From the NCBI RefSeq assembly GCF_019649055.1, contig NW_026570281.1:558001-622000 (forward strand): DNA of 64,000 nucleotides, given 5' to 3'. The first letter of the stretch is position 1. The number at the start of each line of letters is the position of its first letter. A program made the position numbers and the translations under genes. The notes under the pieces were generated by a model. The model had not been told where the DNA came from and did not search any database. It was given only the letters and a program-made list of their open reading frames with translations. The stretch is from Paramacrobiotus metropolitanus. Taxonomy: Eukaryota; Tardigrada; Eutardigrada; Parachela; Macrobiotidae. Below, piece by piece: positions 46,253 to 59,722 of this stretch.

Positions 46253-49200
46253 TCACAGCCCGTCCGCCGCCGGCGACGATTCCACCAGTCCACTCGATTC
46301 GTTGCTGGGCTGGGCGCCGGGCGGTTGCAATAACCGCGGATCCAACAGCGTCCGTTCTTTTTCCACAATCCCCACGTCGTCCTCTGAAACGGCTGACACG
46401 GCGCCGCTCTCCTCACTCAACCCACCCTCCGACCACCAGGAGGGCGTGGCCGGCACACCCAGGATGTGCGAAGGCACCTCGGCCATGTGGCCGCCGGCCG
46501 GGAGGAGGTGCTGATTGAGGGACATGTAGCGCGGGGTCGGCCGCGAGATGGATGGTCGACGCTGGCGTTCCCGCCGGCGCAGAGCAGTGTCGCTGGGAAG
46601 GGTGCCGACGCGCACCTCGGGAGCCAGCTCCACAAGGCTGCGAGACTCGGCCACGCCCAGAGTGGCGTCCCCGGGGTCCAGAGTCTCAAGGGCCGTGTCA
46701 GCGGTCCGTCCGAAGGACGCCCTGTATAAGAAAACCGTTTAAATGTCAGAAGGTCACAGCGGAGGTGCACGTTACAGATCGTTTAGGTATTGTCCAATGA
46801 TGGGTTGTGGGCGACGGTTAGCGATGTACAGGCCAAAACTAGTGGTTAGCAGTTGGCGTTCGGTGTCGGTGATCTTGCCCCGCAGCAAACCCTCGGCCAG
46901 CGTCATCTGGCCAAAATAATACCCGACATCGGTGATCTCGTCGAAGCTGGTGAACTCCAGCGTTTGGTAGGAAGTGATGGGTGGTCGCAGATACGTGCAC
47001 CAGCGCGCCTTTTTCAGCCCGGCCAGGATCCAGGTGGAGCGGACATAGGCCAGTCGAGACTGCAGTTCAGTGATGTTGGGTACAAGGAGAGGCGCTGCCC
47101 AGGGCGAGAAGCGCTGGATTAGGGTGGACCAGCCGTTGAACTCGTCACCGTAGTCGAAGGTCTGCCGCACCGTCTCTCGGCCCACATCCACAGCCAGGAT
47201 GATACCGGCGCCACGCTGCCGCATCACGTCGGCCGGGACGTTGTTCATGTAGCCGCCGTCCACTAGCAGGTGACCTGAAACATACGCATCCATACACGGC
47301 CGATACAGGCAAAAGTAATAAAATCAAGCGAAAATAATTTTTTGATTAATCAATTGATATAAAGTTATTAATTTAGTAATGAACTGACCGTCTTCGGGAT
47401 CGCAGAGCGGAGGCAGATAACCGACGATGGTCATACTGGCGCGGACTAATCAACGGACCAAAGAAGAGTCAGGTCAGCACAGGATATCCTTTGCAAAGGT
47501 CACACCAGTCGCATGCGCCACGCACCGTATCGCCACAGGGAGCCCCGCGTGTGAATTCGCAGTGTTACGTCCGTTAAATCTAATCAAAACACTTACGAAA
47601 TCATGGGCATCACAAAGAATAAAAATATAGAAAAACCGAAGAAATGAATGGAAAAAGCAATGAACATACAAGAACATGCCACAAAAAATTTAGATAATGC
47701 TATATTAATGCAAAACCATTGTGTTTATAATAATTGTAGGCCCTTTTTGCGCACTCTCTTGGAACTGCTTCTAGCCAAATACAGTATAAGAAGTACAAAA
47801 GCACTAAAACGTGACGAATTTTAGTACATCGGTAGAAGCATCAAGTACAAGTTATACAACTACGAAGCATTGCAGAGTAACAACCGAGATGAGCGATCCA
47901 GAGTCAAAAAGATGCAACAGAAAGAAACGAGGCGCCTAAGCGTAAACGTTTACTAATTGGTAATTCATCAATAAAGATTAAAATTAAAGATACTGGTATA
48001 TCTCCTTCAACTGGTTGCTATATAGACAAAGTGCGAAATTAGAGGCTCCTATAACAGTTTGCAAAAAAAACTAAATACTTCAATAAAAACCGAGAAAAAA
48101 AATAATATTTAGGTAAAAGATATAAATAAATAAAAGAATACCAGACTAAGAAAAAAATAAATACTAAATTAAAATACATATTTTTACGTCGGTTATACCG
48201 CGCACTTACCTGTGCTCGCCGTAAAATACGGTATCCACAACTGTTCAATATGTCCCTCCCCCAGCGCTTCCCTCAGACTGCGATTGAACAATCCACCGCG
48301 GAAGATGGCCATGTACGGATAGGTGAGCTCCCGCAACATATTCCAGCTGCTGCTAGCACTGACCGCCCACGCCTTACCCCGCCGGCGCACCTCCTTGATA
48401 TCGCGCAGCAGCGCCCACAGTGCCGCCACGAAAGCTCCCATACTGACGCCGCCGATCATGTCGATGGGAATATCGGCCTCGCCCAGCGCCTCCACCAGTC
48501 CAATGTGAGAGAAACCACGCGCCCCGCCCCCTCCCAACACCAACCCCACCGCCGTCCCAGTCAGGATGCGCGCCAGTCGGCTGAGGTCCGAGTGTTTTTC
48601 GGGAGGTGGTCGCGGGAGGGAAGCGGTGGTGCTACGCCGGCGTTTTTGGAACATCCGCTCGGGACAGGCCACGTGGTGCAATAACGCGCACCTGCAACGA
48701 CAACTAATTATTTCGCAACGCTTACGTACTTGTTGAAACATCCGTCTGAAAACAAACTACGAAGGCATTAACAATAATAACAAGTTAAATTATGTAATGA
48801 TAATTGCAGAATATTGTAATAATGTACAATCTGAGCGGTAGGTCAGAAATACAAATCAGTACCAACCATGTATGCATGGTTAGCCAGTCGTGTGTCCGGC
48901 TGGTGTCGATGCTGCCCATTTTATGCAACAACACGAGATCCTTGCGTGCGCGGATGGAGTCAGCGGACGAGCGCAGGAGATGATCGACTTCATTCAGTTC
49001 CGGAGCACCATCTCCCAGACCGACGAGGAGAATACAATCAGCCTGTCGCAAGCAGCGGAGCGTCCACAATGTCAGCGAGCCGTCGCTCTGGTAGAGCACA
49101 ATGCGGTTTTCGTCTTCCTTTTGCGACAGCCAGGCAGAGAGGCGGGCGGCGCCTACCGGCTGCAAGGCGCGGCTGCCGATGTTGCGCTTGACATCCTCGC

Positions 49201-52200
49201 TAGTGATGCGCACCGTTTTGCAGATGGCGTTAAAGGCCCCTTCCAATTCGGCGGCAAAGGCTCCGAAGGGGGCGCTACCGTCGCACGGGACAACGGCGAT
49301 GGTGGTCATCGATTCCGGCCGGGATGGCGTACGCGGCAGACCTGTGGCACACGCGCAAGACTAAACATTTGTTAAACACTGGAAGGAAACTACGCTTTGC
49401 ATAACATTCTCTAATATTATCTGCTAAGTTTCGAAAAACGACTTAAGTACTTTTTATGTTTAATGAGACCGCAGCTTCCCGCAGAACAAATGTTTGACAA
49501 TCCTTCCAGACTTTCAGTCTTAAAAATACTACCAACTCGTATATCCCTTTAAGTTTTTTCCAGCCGCTGTTCGAAAAAAATATTTTCGTTTACTATAAAG
49601 TCTAAACAATCGTAATTGTACAAAAATTAACAGGTTCATACATTATCAGCTAACTTTGATGAGCTTCACAAGGTCAGCCTGCGGAATTAATTTGCACCGC
49701 AGCTAAACAATGCACTGTCTTCAGTGCCTTGACTAAACCACATGTACCTTCGGCGACAAAGTTCTCGTTGGCCTTGTGAATGCTGGTAACGATGCCGGTG
49801 CCGAGGGCGCGGATCAGCCGGCTAACCACCTTGGGATTGCGAGCCTTGATGAGGTCGAGTAGTGCCACGGGGATCTTGGCCACCTCGGAGTCGCGGACGG
49901 CGATGACGGTGGTCTGCCGCGGACACTGCACCGACACCTCCACCAGCCCTACCAGATCGCCGCGGCACAAATCCTCTACGAACTCTCGGTTCTCCTCGCG
50001 GTAAATCATCGAGCGCAGCCGGCCGGCCAATACGATGAACAGCGCCAGCGGCTCTTCACCTAAGAAATATTCTTTCACGATTTCTGAAATTTAACTTAAC
50101 AAAACTTCTGCAGAAAAATTTAAATCCTCACAGTTTAAAATTCAAAAGTTAAAATCCTCACCAAAACCTATATTTAAAAAAACATAATTTAACAATCAGC
50201 TTAATTAAAATCCTGAAGAAGTGTTAATGTTGAACTACAGAATGGCGAGGTTACCCAAACGGTAGAGCGGATGACCGGCATTGATGTGCACCCAGTCCAG
50301 TCCAAAGTCGGTCTGGCGCATGAAAGGCGAGAGCCTGGCGATCTCTGACAAAGCGATACTGTACACCATGCTGGGCTTCAGCGGTAAGATTTCGTAAAAG
50401 TCTGACCTGCACGAGACAACGTTCACCATTACGACGCCAGTGCAGCTTTAACCGTCACACCCTTCTGTACCTGTGAATGGCAATGAGTTTGCTGTGCAGT
50501 TTCGTCTCAATCTGGAAGAGCATCGGTTCTCCCGACAGCACGGCCAGTCCGCCCAACAGTTCGCCCTTGACCACCTGGAACACCTCCACCATGCTCTCAT
50601 CCAGATCGCCACCGCCGTCCTCCTCCGGCTTTTTGCTCCAGGCGCTTAGACAGCCGGCGGCCACGTACAGCAGCGGCGTATCCGGCTCGTTGGCCTGCAC
50701 GATCAGCGTGCCAGCCGGCACGCTCAGGTAGCTAACTTTCTTCTCCAGCAACGTACTCTGCAATGCGTTAACCATTTGGCTCATTTCCTTTATTCTGCCA
50801 AGCCATGAAGTAGTAGTACGGAAGTTTAACAGAAGTCAAAATTAATATAATTACGCAAATAAATACAAAATGGTAACCCGCTGCATTAGTTTTGTTACCA
50901 TTGAGTCCACAAGGCACTTTCAATAAAACGCAAAGAAAATTATGATCTTTGTACAGACCATTTCAAAAATGCTAGAAATGGCACTATCACAATTTAAAGG
51001 AAGCAAAACTTTTAAAAGATCCATAACGTGAAGCAGCAATTTCAGTTCTTATTAATACTTGACAGTTCCGCGAACAGAATCCGCTTATCGGATTGGTAAG
51101 CTGCATTAACTGGATTAAATTACAGTATCATTTTTGGCACAGTACGTACGTATCCTCGGAATTAAGGCTACTGCCAATTTTTTTTAATATCTGTGTTTAA
51201 CATTATTCTGAGAAAACGATAAAATATTGGAAAAAATTATCGAAAATCGACTTTTTTCAATAGGGGCGCTTACGTCGGGTAGTTGAAACTGCTTGTTGAG
51301 ATCGTTAATCGCCGCGCGGAAGTCCCGATCCGGTTGCAATACCTCCACCTCCCCGATGCGTCCCTCCTGCAGCAACTGGCGATCGCGGTCAGCGTAGCTG
51401 GAGAAGGAGCTCATCTTGCGCTCCCCGCTGGACCGCGACACCGTGGCCGACTGCCGGCTGAGGAAGATCTCGTGGCTAAGACCAAGGAAGTTGAACAGTG
51501 CCACGAAGAGCACCCTGTGCAGCCACATCATGATCAGTTGCACTACGCGCAGCATGTGCTGGGAGTCGCGTGCCACCTCCGCCACCAGCATGGCCATGGG
51601 GAATTTGGCCACGTAACTGTCCTCCAGCGCCGCGATGCCACACGACTTCACCGGCGTCCCGCGACCCTGAATGTCAAACGCCTAAAGGTCAAGACTGACC
51701 AGTGCACGAAAGAAGGGCGCAAAAACTTACGGCGAAGGCTTCCATGATGTTCAGGATGGAATAAATGCTTTCCCCTTTCTCCACCACCCGGATCGGCGAA
51801 GGCTGACCACTTTTCTGCCAAAATGTATTAGAACAAATCACGCATGTCACGATGTCACCCATCAGACAATGTAAGAACTAAATGGATTAGTAAATGTGCA
51901 TTAATTAGATTTCTCTAACAAAAAATCATAACGGAAAGAAAACTTGTGTATGTCAAAAGCCTAAAAATGTTTCAAGTCACTTAATCAAGCAAGCATATGA
52001 ATTTTCAATAAAATTAAATAATGAATCAGCAGATTGACAATTAACGAATACACCCGTTCATAAATAACTGAAAATTTTCGTTGCAAACAACATGTTACTC
52101 ACCGTATCTAAGCAGGACAGCATCAGTTTCCCCTCCTGCAGCACATAAATGAACTGATCCGGCTCTCCCGGCTTACACAACACCTCTCCTTCCTGCAGGC

Positions 52201-52630
52201 GGATAATCTGCAGACTCTTAGCCATATTGATGATATCGGCGTCCTCGAAGACATCCCCAAAGATCCGGATGGACCGCAGCAGTCCAATTCGCAACTCCGC
52301 GCGCTTATCTGCATCAGCCAGCAATGCGGGTGCCTCGTCGACATGGAACGACGGCGTGTGGCTGGTGGTAGTGGAGGGGACGGGAACGAGGCGCGCCTGC
52401 GACGCGGAAGCCTTCCCAGGGACGGTACGGGTGGCATTGGTAGAGCGAACCTTCTTGCAGGAGATATAGACGACGTACGCGATGAGAATGCTCAGCAGGA
52501 GCAGAAAGATCCACGGATGCTTGGTGATCAGCTGCAAGAGGTGTTCGGCGGCGCGGTTAGCCCGCCGCCACGCCGGGGAGTCTGTGAGAAGGGCGGTGGT
52601 GCTACTGCGTCGACCTGCCACCTTTGACAT
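46253..52630 (-). CDS. PNPLA6: Neuropathy target esterase homologue (lysophospholipase, PNPLA6/7 type)
   Basis: Twelve exons join in phase to 1,278 residues: 52630-52103, 51814-51731, 51681-51274, 50787-50471, 50406-50255, 50059-49748, 49341-48867, 48691-48210, 47579-47526, 47445-47389, 47274-46776, 46721-46253. The enzyme deacylates phosphatidylcholine and lysophosphatidylcholine on the ER face. An N-terminal membrane anchor ([17 protein letters not shown]) precedes three cyclic-nucleotide-binding-like domains ([49 protein letters not shown]...[10 protein letters not shown]). The conserved bridge [17 protein letters not shown] leads to the patatin domain: oxyanion loop [15 protein letters not shown], nucleophile elbow GGVSMGAF (Ser of GxSxG) and catalytic Asp in [12 protein letters not shown]. 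The acceptor of exon 4 (AAG) is weak and its exact border less sure. The acidic, low-complexity C-terminal tail follows [13 protein letters not shown]6 versus PNPLA7 cannot be separated here. Confidence 0.93.
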
Positions 52631-53067
52631 GGTGCTTTACAAGTGGACATCGTGAGCTGTGTAAGGTCTCTCCATTTACGACACCATCACTGTGTTTTAC
52701 GTCAAGAAGTACTGTACGTATCTCTTCCGCTGTAACCATGGTATTCTTCGAACTGCAAACTGTAACTAATCGTTGCGCAATGACGCAACGATTACGAACA
52801 CAATCGAAGCACGACCGCAAAACGTCGTTACTGATAATCGTTTTTCCATTCTCGCAATTCTCTCATGCAGCAACAAAATACACAACTATCGGAAAATGTA
52901 TCAATATAAAAAAGAATTTCAAAAAAGACTATCGCAAAGCATCTTCATAAAGATAACAACTGAGTCTAACCACAAACAGTCGACTGAAAGGGGGCTTAAC
53001 GCAGCATTGTTCTTTTCCTCCGTGCCAGCGACCTACCACTTAGCGACAGGTAAAAGTTAGTCAAAGT

Positions 53068-55323
53068 TTAAAAACCCTCATTGTCCTCTCCTTCAGCGGC
53101 ATTTTCCTCGTCGCTATCCGCTTCGTCCATTCTCTGCCGTCGGTGCAGTTTCTGACCAAAATAGTCATGATCATGTGCCATGTATCCGTAGTAATCCTCC
53201 TCGTTTCCACTTTCTCCGTCGTCTGACGAATCTTCCGCTAAAAAACCTCCATTGTAAAACACCATTTTGCAAACACCCGATTGCGACACATAAGCCATAA
53301 AAAAATCAAGCAAATATAGAACCGCTTTAATAGTGCAATCCAAACAACCCCATAGTCAACAGCTACCCAAAATTTGGCAAAAAAACAGTCTGCATATATT
53401 TTTAGTAACAGTGCCGCAGCGCTACACCTGTAGGGTACGATTCACAAGTCAGAATAATTTGTGAACAGCGATGTACGTACGTTCAACCGCTAATATACTT
53501 GTACCACAAGAAATCATATGCTTCAAATTCTGCGGTTGCTAGTTTTGTCGAACTCAGATAGGTATTATATTTTGAAAAAAAAATTACGAAATACATACAG
53601 GTTTCATCGGGATAATCGTTGCGCCAATTGTTCTCATCGTTGCTGTCTTCCTCATCCAACAGCTCCTCCTGCATGACCCGCGCACTCTCCGCGGCGTCGC
53701 TCCACAGCACGTTGTCAGAGTTAGTGCCAAGGATGACTTCCGTGTCGCTGAGGAAATGATTCACGTCCTGGTAAAACGCCGAGCCCGAGCTTCTACACAA
53801 CGTTGTTAGTCATTTACTTTACTGTAATCATAATCGATTTGAAGTATTATCATATACCCAATATCAGCTTGGTGGTGGAGAACATAAATGTCGTAGACCG
53901 TGTCGAGATTCTCCGTTGATTCTCGAATCAGTTCTTCGTCGTTGCACGTAATGCCGGACATCTGCTGGTCAGTCGTCTGAGCGCCTCCCCCGTCTGTGCG
54001 GGCACGCTTGCACCGTTTCTGTAAAATCCCTCCCATGTACAATGCAAACAATGAATTCATTCGAGAAAAAAATAGTGCACATAATCACTTAATGCAGTGC
54101 CACCCACTTCAGTCAGAAATAGGAAAAAATTCAAAGAAGCCAGAAAAACCTACGAACTACAAACGTAGGCAATTTTACCTACCGGACGTTTGACTTCAAA
54201 TAAAAAAAACACTTTTTGCCCCAAACAGTAATGTCTCTTCTGTACTCGATGAGAAACAAATCAAAGAGAACGAAAACTGACTTTATTTAAAAATGTCCTT
54301 TTTCGTTCACAATTTGAGTCCTGGCAGGGTTCAGCACTAAGCCACTAACCCAACCAATACGTATTAATGCATCCAATTCGCCTTAACCGTCAACGAAAAC
54401 TTCTACTGAAAACCAATCACATACTGTACAGTCAAAAACAAGTCCTCCCTACCTCGGAGTGTCCCAGCTGCTGCAAATCGCACACCGCGTACGCCATCTC
54501 CACATCCTGCGCCGCTGGCGTTCCGTTGCTGCCTTCTCCCACCCCAGCCGCCTCCGCAGGGGGCTGTAAGGTCGACTGCCTCATCTGTTGCGCCAGCGAG
54601 CCTAGTGCGTCTACCGCGACAGGCCGGAATTTTCTCGTCACCATGAACATTTGCTGCGCTTTCTTGTTCTTCGTATTGTCCGCCGCCTGACGGAATTCGC
54701 ACAGAATGTCGAACTGCTCTTCCATACTCAGCGCCCGCACTGGCTCGTTGAGCATGCCGACGGGCAGCTCGCTATGAAGACTCGCAGGAAGATTTTTCAT
54801 CAGGTTAACCGTGGAAGAAGCTATGGATTCCTGGAAAGAAACCCTCATTGGGAAACAATGTTTAAATCAGGGAAAACCGGCACCAAGCACACTCAAAGCT
54901 TCGTACTCGGAATTCAATGAAGGATAACAGTAATGGGATGGTAAAAAAGGTAAAGCCTCTCGATTTCAATTCAAAGAAAATCCCAAAACTCGTTAGCATT
55001 TGCACCACGCCAGATTATGGCGGCATTTTCAGCAGTTTGTTATAAGAAGCAAGCCCAATCATCGACAGTTTATCGAGCAGCTCAGAAGAAAGCGTGGTTT
55101 TCTTGGAATGAAACAACTACCACCGAAACGACGAAACACTTACCGAGCCAGCAATGGTCCCAGCATGTTTGAACTGGAGACTGTGCAGTTCAAAGGCGCC
55201 CTGGTCTCCGCGTGCCAACTTGGAAGGGAGCGGACGTAGACGCAGCACGTCCAGTGGCTCCTCATCGGCCGAGCGCTTCACGCGCACCACAAGAGGCATC
55301 CGTGCCTCACTCTTCTGGCTCAT
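53068..55323 (-). CDS. SLC7A6OS: SLC7A6OS/Iwr1 homologue (RNA polymerase II nuclear import adaptor)
   Basis: Five exons in phase give 360 residues: 55323-55144, 54830-54453, 54018-53858, 53792-53599, 53237-53068. Iwr1 binds assembled RNA polymerase II and carries it into the nucleus. The N-terminus PLVVRVKRSADEEPLDVLRL matches the family start (LRVKRKR...P.E.L). Later VYDIYVLHH and DSNDENNWRNDYPDE are the diagnostic Iwr1 blocks, followed by an acidic tail with DEADSDEENAAEGED. Exon 2 (126 codons) is longer than in vertebrates. ATG 55323 is preferred over the in-frame 55344. It lies 437 bp upstream-side of the esterase start, same strand, and head-to-head with MED20. Confidence 0.88.
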
Positions 55324-56018
55324 TGTCGCTGCTGCCCAAACCACACTCGACGACGAAAAGGAAATTTAAGTACAAACAGATTCAAGAAATTCACGTTTCG
55401 CCCGGTAGAAAATAAAAGGAAGAACGACGAACGTGTTTAATAGTCAAATCTGCCAAAACACGGAGTTCTACCATATCGTTCTACGATCATTTTACGACTT
55501 TACATGGCTTGCCATTCATGAATCATGCAGATTCGTGCTTGATTGCTTCTGTTAATTTCAAAATAAAAGCATGAAACTTCAAGTCACAATAACGCACTCC
55601 AGGGGGGGCTGGCGTGTGCTGTTTGTCGTCATCACCAAAACCGCCACCGCGCAGCAACTTACTTGGGATCTGCTTTACTGTTTCCGGCAGAGTCGCCAAC
55701 TGCAGTTTTGTTGTGAAAATTTGACACCAGGCAGAAAAACTGAGCAAACTCTGAAGAGTAAAGACTAATCACTACCTAGTACCCAATCTACTCTAATACA
55801 CTAAAAGACGCTATCGAAGAACTAACAGACTTTTTCACCGCGTGGTGCTATCAGTATCAGTTAATCTTGTGGGTGGATCAAAACAGAAGGTGCGTGAAGA
55901 GAACGTTCGTAAGTACTGCGTTGACTCGTGGTGTCGCGGCCTCGGTGCTGCGATCTGCATTGTTCGCCAGACTACAGTGGCATTCGTTGTAGCTGCCCCA
56001 GCTTCCACGTGGATAACT
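55324..56018. promoter_or_regulatory. Shared intergenic region between divergent SLC7A6OS and MED20
   Basis: 695 bp separating two start codons on opposite strands. No TATA box or other named element could be assigned. An in-frame upstream ATG (55842) could extend MED20 but has no family support. Confidence 0.4.
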
Positions 56019-57423
56019 ATGGGCGTCAGCTGGGTGCTAGTGTGCCCGGTGGCAGATGGGAAGACGCCCAACCAGGCCCTGGACGAGTTCTGTCGTCAGC
56101 TGGTGCAGCAGGGCTTCGAGAAGGATCCGACGCCATTCACGCTGAAATGCGAGACCTACAGCTCGCATCCCCAGCTGCCGCTGCAAAAGGCATTCCACGC
56201 CATCTGTGATTCCGACCGACCGGCTTCCTGTTTTCTCATTGCTGAGAAGGATCCCCTCAATCTCAACATCACAGCCGAGCGCTCGCTGATGGCCTTCATT
56301 GGCAAACTGGACAAGGCCTATGGAGCTAAGAAGTCCTCCATTATCGAGGTGAGCCACTCAGCCAGACAACGGTCAATGTGTCAAGCGTAGCTCTCAGCCA
56401 GTTGTTTTAGACTACGTACAAGTTGCAAGTTCGCTGAAGACTTATTATTCAGACTGTATTTAGCTGGTAGAGCCACGGAGCTCATCTCAAATGTAATGCG
56501 CGTATGATGCGATCAGTGTATGTGAAGGTTTTTTTACTCTGTGATTTAGTTAAAATTAATTTTTTTCTATTCTAAAACTAAGTAATATATTAAAAGACTA
56601 CCTGTGTCGGTTGTTTTTGTGGATTTTATTATTCAAAAGTGAGTTTTGTTTATCTTTTTTTTCGAAAGTTCTGAACTGATGTTGTAATTAATTTTAAATT
56701 TACTTGGTGACTTGAATTAAATTTTAAAAGTTTTGGAATCTGGTAACAAGTTCTTGCGTATTTGTTTTTATTTTGATGATTTTAGCGTTGATTTTAAATT
56801 CAATTTTGACTTATCATTTTTATTTAATACATAGTGCTTGTGGACGAAGTGCGTGCTGATGACGCACGCAGTTCATGTATGCTTACTACGCTTTACAAAT
56901 ACTGTAAGTATTTCTTGCTGTGCATGATCATTGCTATCTTGTTTATTGTTGAACAAATCATTTACCTTTGGCGTCGTGTTTGCATAATTCTGCAGATAGA
57001 TGTTAGGCAGTTCGCAACATTACAGTATGTGATCGAATAGTGCTGCCTGTACTGGCGTTTTACGAAGTGATCCATCATACGGGGTCGGAGATTGGTAAGA
57101 ACTTACGTGCGTTGCAGGTGCAAGGCTTCAGTTTCCTGTACCGAGACTTCATCGTGCGTCCAGGAGTCCTTTCACACGGTGGCAGTGCGCGCGGACTAAC
57201 GGTGGACGTGGAGCTGCGCGCCTGCCCCGTGGCCATTAACGCCCTGGAACTGATGCGGGAGTTCGTCAACAGCTTCATGCCGCTGCCGGTCGAAGCCGTG
57301 CCGGCTTTCTTCAACCGTCCTGGCATCGCCACTCAGATTTTCTCCGTCATGGACACCATGCTACAGTATCTGGAGGTTTTCGCCCACGTCAAACGAACCA
57401 ACATGATGCCCCTCAAGACTTAA
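56019..57423 (+). CDS. MED20: Mediator complex subunit 20
   Basis: Two exons, 56019-56348 and 57118-57423, splice in phase 0 to 211 residues (human MED20 has 212). MED20 is part of the Mediator head and contacts the TBP/RNA polymerase II machinery. The start MGVSWVLVCPVADGK corresponds to MGVTCVSQMPVAEGK. Further matches are CETYSSHP, SCFLIAEKDP, the exon 2 block FSFLYRDFIVRPGVLSHGGS ARGLTVDVEL, and near the C-terminus DTMLQYLEVFAHV. The intron is 769 bp and AT-rich. It is divergent from SLC7A6OS and ends 333 bp from the stop of ARGLU1. Confidence 0.92.
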
Positions 57424-57756
57424 CTTCCTTCCCGACGCGTATGGTACTCTTTACACTTACAGTTTTATGCAGTAATTTTAATTTATTTTTAGTTTTCTTT
57501 TTCAATCATTTTGTGCGAGGTAAAAGCAGCTAACTGTATATCGAATGAATGTATACACTGTGTGTCACAACAAAATGAAAACAAAATTTTTACAAATCAA
57601 AACTGTTGGAAAATAAATCGAATAATCCATGCCCAATGTTGACGCGCTCTTAACGAGAACAAACAATAATTACAACATCGGCTGAGAGAATCCTGGCACG
57701 TGCAACAAATTAAACCAATAAAACACAGGACAAAAAGCTTAGTTAACACACAGACA

Positions 57757-59722
57757 TCACGTTGGTTTGAGAGAAAAAGATAGTTTGGGCCGGGTGTTGC
57801 TGCCTTTGTTGAGGATTACGCGCTGCTCATTCTTATTCCATTCCTCCATTTCCCGCTTAAACGACCGTCGTTCTTCGTCCAGGGCTGCCCGCTCTTTTAG
57901 CAATTTTAACCGCTCTTCCGCCTACGTACGGGTATAACATAATAAAAATATTAAGTCGAAGTCGATGAGTATAACATTAAGTCGAAGACATCATAAAAAA
58001 GAAATCTACATTTTCTTATGGCCAGTATTATGCTACCGTACTACAGTATATTCAACAGCTAGAGTATGTTTTTTAAATTCTCTATTTGAACAGTATAATA
58101 AATTATCAGCATCCTAATTATCAACTGTATTTCATTGGAAATGCTCAGAGTTTTACACTGTTTCCCTATTTAAACAATTACTGGTCCCCTATCTTTCTCC
58201 ATTTCTATAGTATAAAATAGTTACATTACCAATAGTTGTTCGCTTTCCTCGAGCCTTCTGGTCTTCGCATCAATGATCTTCTCCAATTCTGAGCGCTTAT
58301 TCCGCTCAATCTCCTGTAAGCACACCACAACGCTGCACTCATCCCTCGCATCCAGCCGCACCCAATGCAACTTACAACAGAACACGTTTAGCGACACGCA
58401 AACGCGGTCGGCTGTTCTACAAACACGTGAGTTCGTGCAACCTACGAGCCTCGTTGTGAGCGATGGTCTCCGTATGGGGATGGACTGCATCCTCCTGGCT
58501 GTTGCTAGAGCGTGTTCGTAAATGACACAGCAGCACAAGGCTGCCAACTAAAGCTGTTGAGAAACACCAACCAGCCCGCCCGGCGGCGAGGCAGTACAAC
58601 GGCTACACTGCTGCGTAACGGCAAATGATTCGAATGTGTTTCCGGCTGTGCGGCGCATCCTACCTCACGCTGCTGTAGCTGCTGCATCTCCCACTTGAAC
58701 TCTTCGCGCACCTCCTGCCGCAGGTCCTCCTTCATGTCGCGACGGGCGGCCGCCAGGGCGTCGGCTAGTTCTTGTTGGAATTTAACGCGTTCGGCGATCA
58801 GCACCTCGTTGATGCGATCCTTAATTATGCCTTCCGTGCGCTTCGCTGCCGTCTCTTCCAGGATTTTGGCTTCCAGATCTTTCTGGCGTCTGTCGCATTT
58901 ATATCACACGTCAACTATCGCTGCTTCTTGCTAGCGCAGAAAGTACTCAACGCAAAATTATTGAAAGAAATGTAAAAAGGAAATTGCGCAATTATTACTA
59001 CAAAGAGAAACTACTCGTTATTGATATTTAGTTCACATTTTGCCATTTCGTATGACCTTTTTATTACAATACCGAAAAACAACAACAAGAATAATGAAGT
59101 TGAAATTCGAAGTAACTGCTCGAAGAGTTCATGAACTCCGGATATATAAGTACTTACTTAAATATCAGATTAAACCAACAATAGTATTGTAATACTGTTA
59201 GCAACATATGATAATAAACTTTTAGAATATCCAGTAAATTTCATGGTAAAAAGGGATGAATTAAGCAGAGACTTACGACCAGCGCTGCTTCTCCATATCC
59301 ATCAGTTTCTGGAAGTCCCTGCTCTCCGTCGTCCGTCCGTCGTCCTCGCGACGCCGATCCTCCCGTCGGCGTTCAAAGTATGTGGAGCCACGGCTGGTGG
59401 AGTTACTGCTGATATTGCGGCGGCGCTGTTTGCTGCTGTCGTCGGAGGAGGAGGCCGACGAGGAGCGCTGACGACGGCGACGCAGCAGACTGGCCGCGTC
59501 CGAATCACTGCTCGACGAGGAATTCCTGCAATCAACAGTCCCCAGATTAATAAGCCGTTACGATGGAGCAGCGCCAAGACTACATTACCGTCGCCGTTTG
59601 GAATCCTTGTCCCGTCGTTCGGGTGCCTTGTTGGTGGACTGCGAGGACTCTTTGCTGACAGCTGCCTTGGCGCGTTTGGCGTCCGGGGAACGGCGTCGTT
59701 CGCGTGAACGGCTGCGAGCCAT
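57757..59722 (-). CDS. ARGLU1: Arginine and glutamate-rich protein 1 (splicing/Mediator cofactor)
   Basis: Five exons in phase, 285 residues (human 273): 59722-59589, 59525-59277, 58889-58664, 58313-58230, 57921-57757. ARGLU1 is a nuclear protein with an Arg/Ser-rich head for splicing factors and a Glu/Arg coiled-coil half that binds Mediator and nuclear receptors. The head reads MARSRSRERRRSPDAKRAK and continues with Ser/Arg runs; the body includes LEAKILEETAAKRTEGIIKD, EEFKWEMQQLQQRE and EIERNKRSELEKIIDAKTRR. The hallmark C-terminus is NEQRVILNKGSNTRPKLSFS LK followed by PT and stop (human GKGKSRPKLSFSLK). Tail-to-tail with MED20, a Mediator subunit. All introns GT-AG. Confidence 0.92.

Noticed and set aside
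45864-46514. 216-codon plus-strand open frame
   Set aside because: Antisense to the last exon of the esterase and its flank; low-complexity Ser/Pro/Thr composition typical of a shadow frame.
48250-49375. Open frames of 107-161 codons on the plus strand
   Set aside because: Antisense shadows of the GC-rich esterase exons encoding the patatin domain and its linker.
55842-56018. Upstream in-frame ATG extending MED20 by 59 residues
   Set aside because: MED20 proteins begin at MGV, which is at 56019, and the extension has no similarity.
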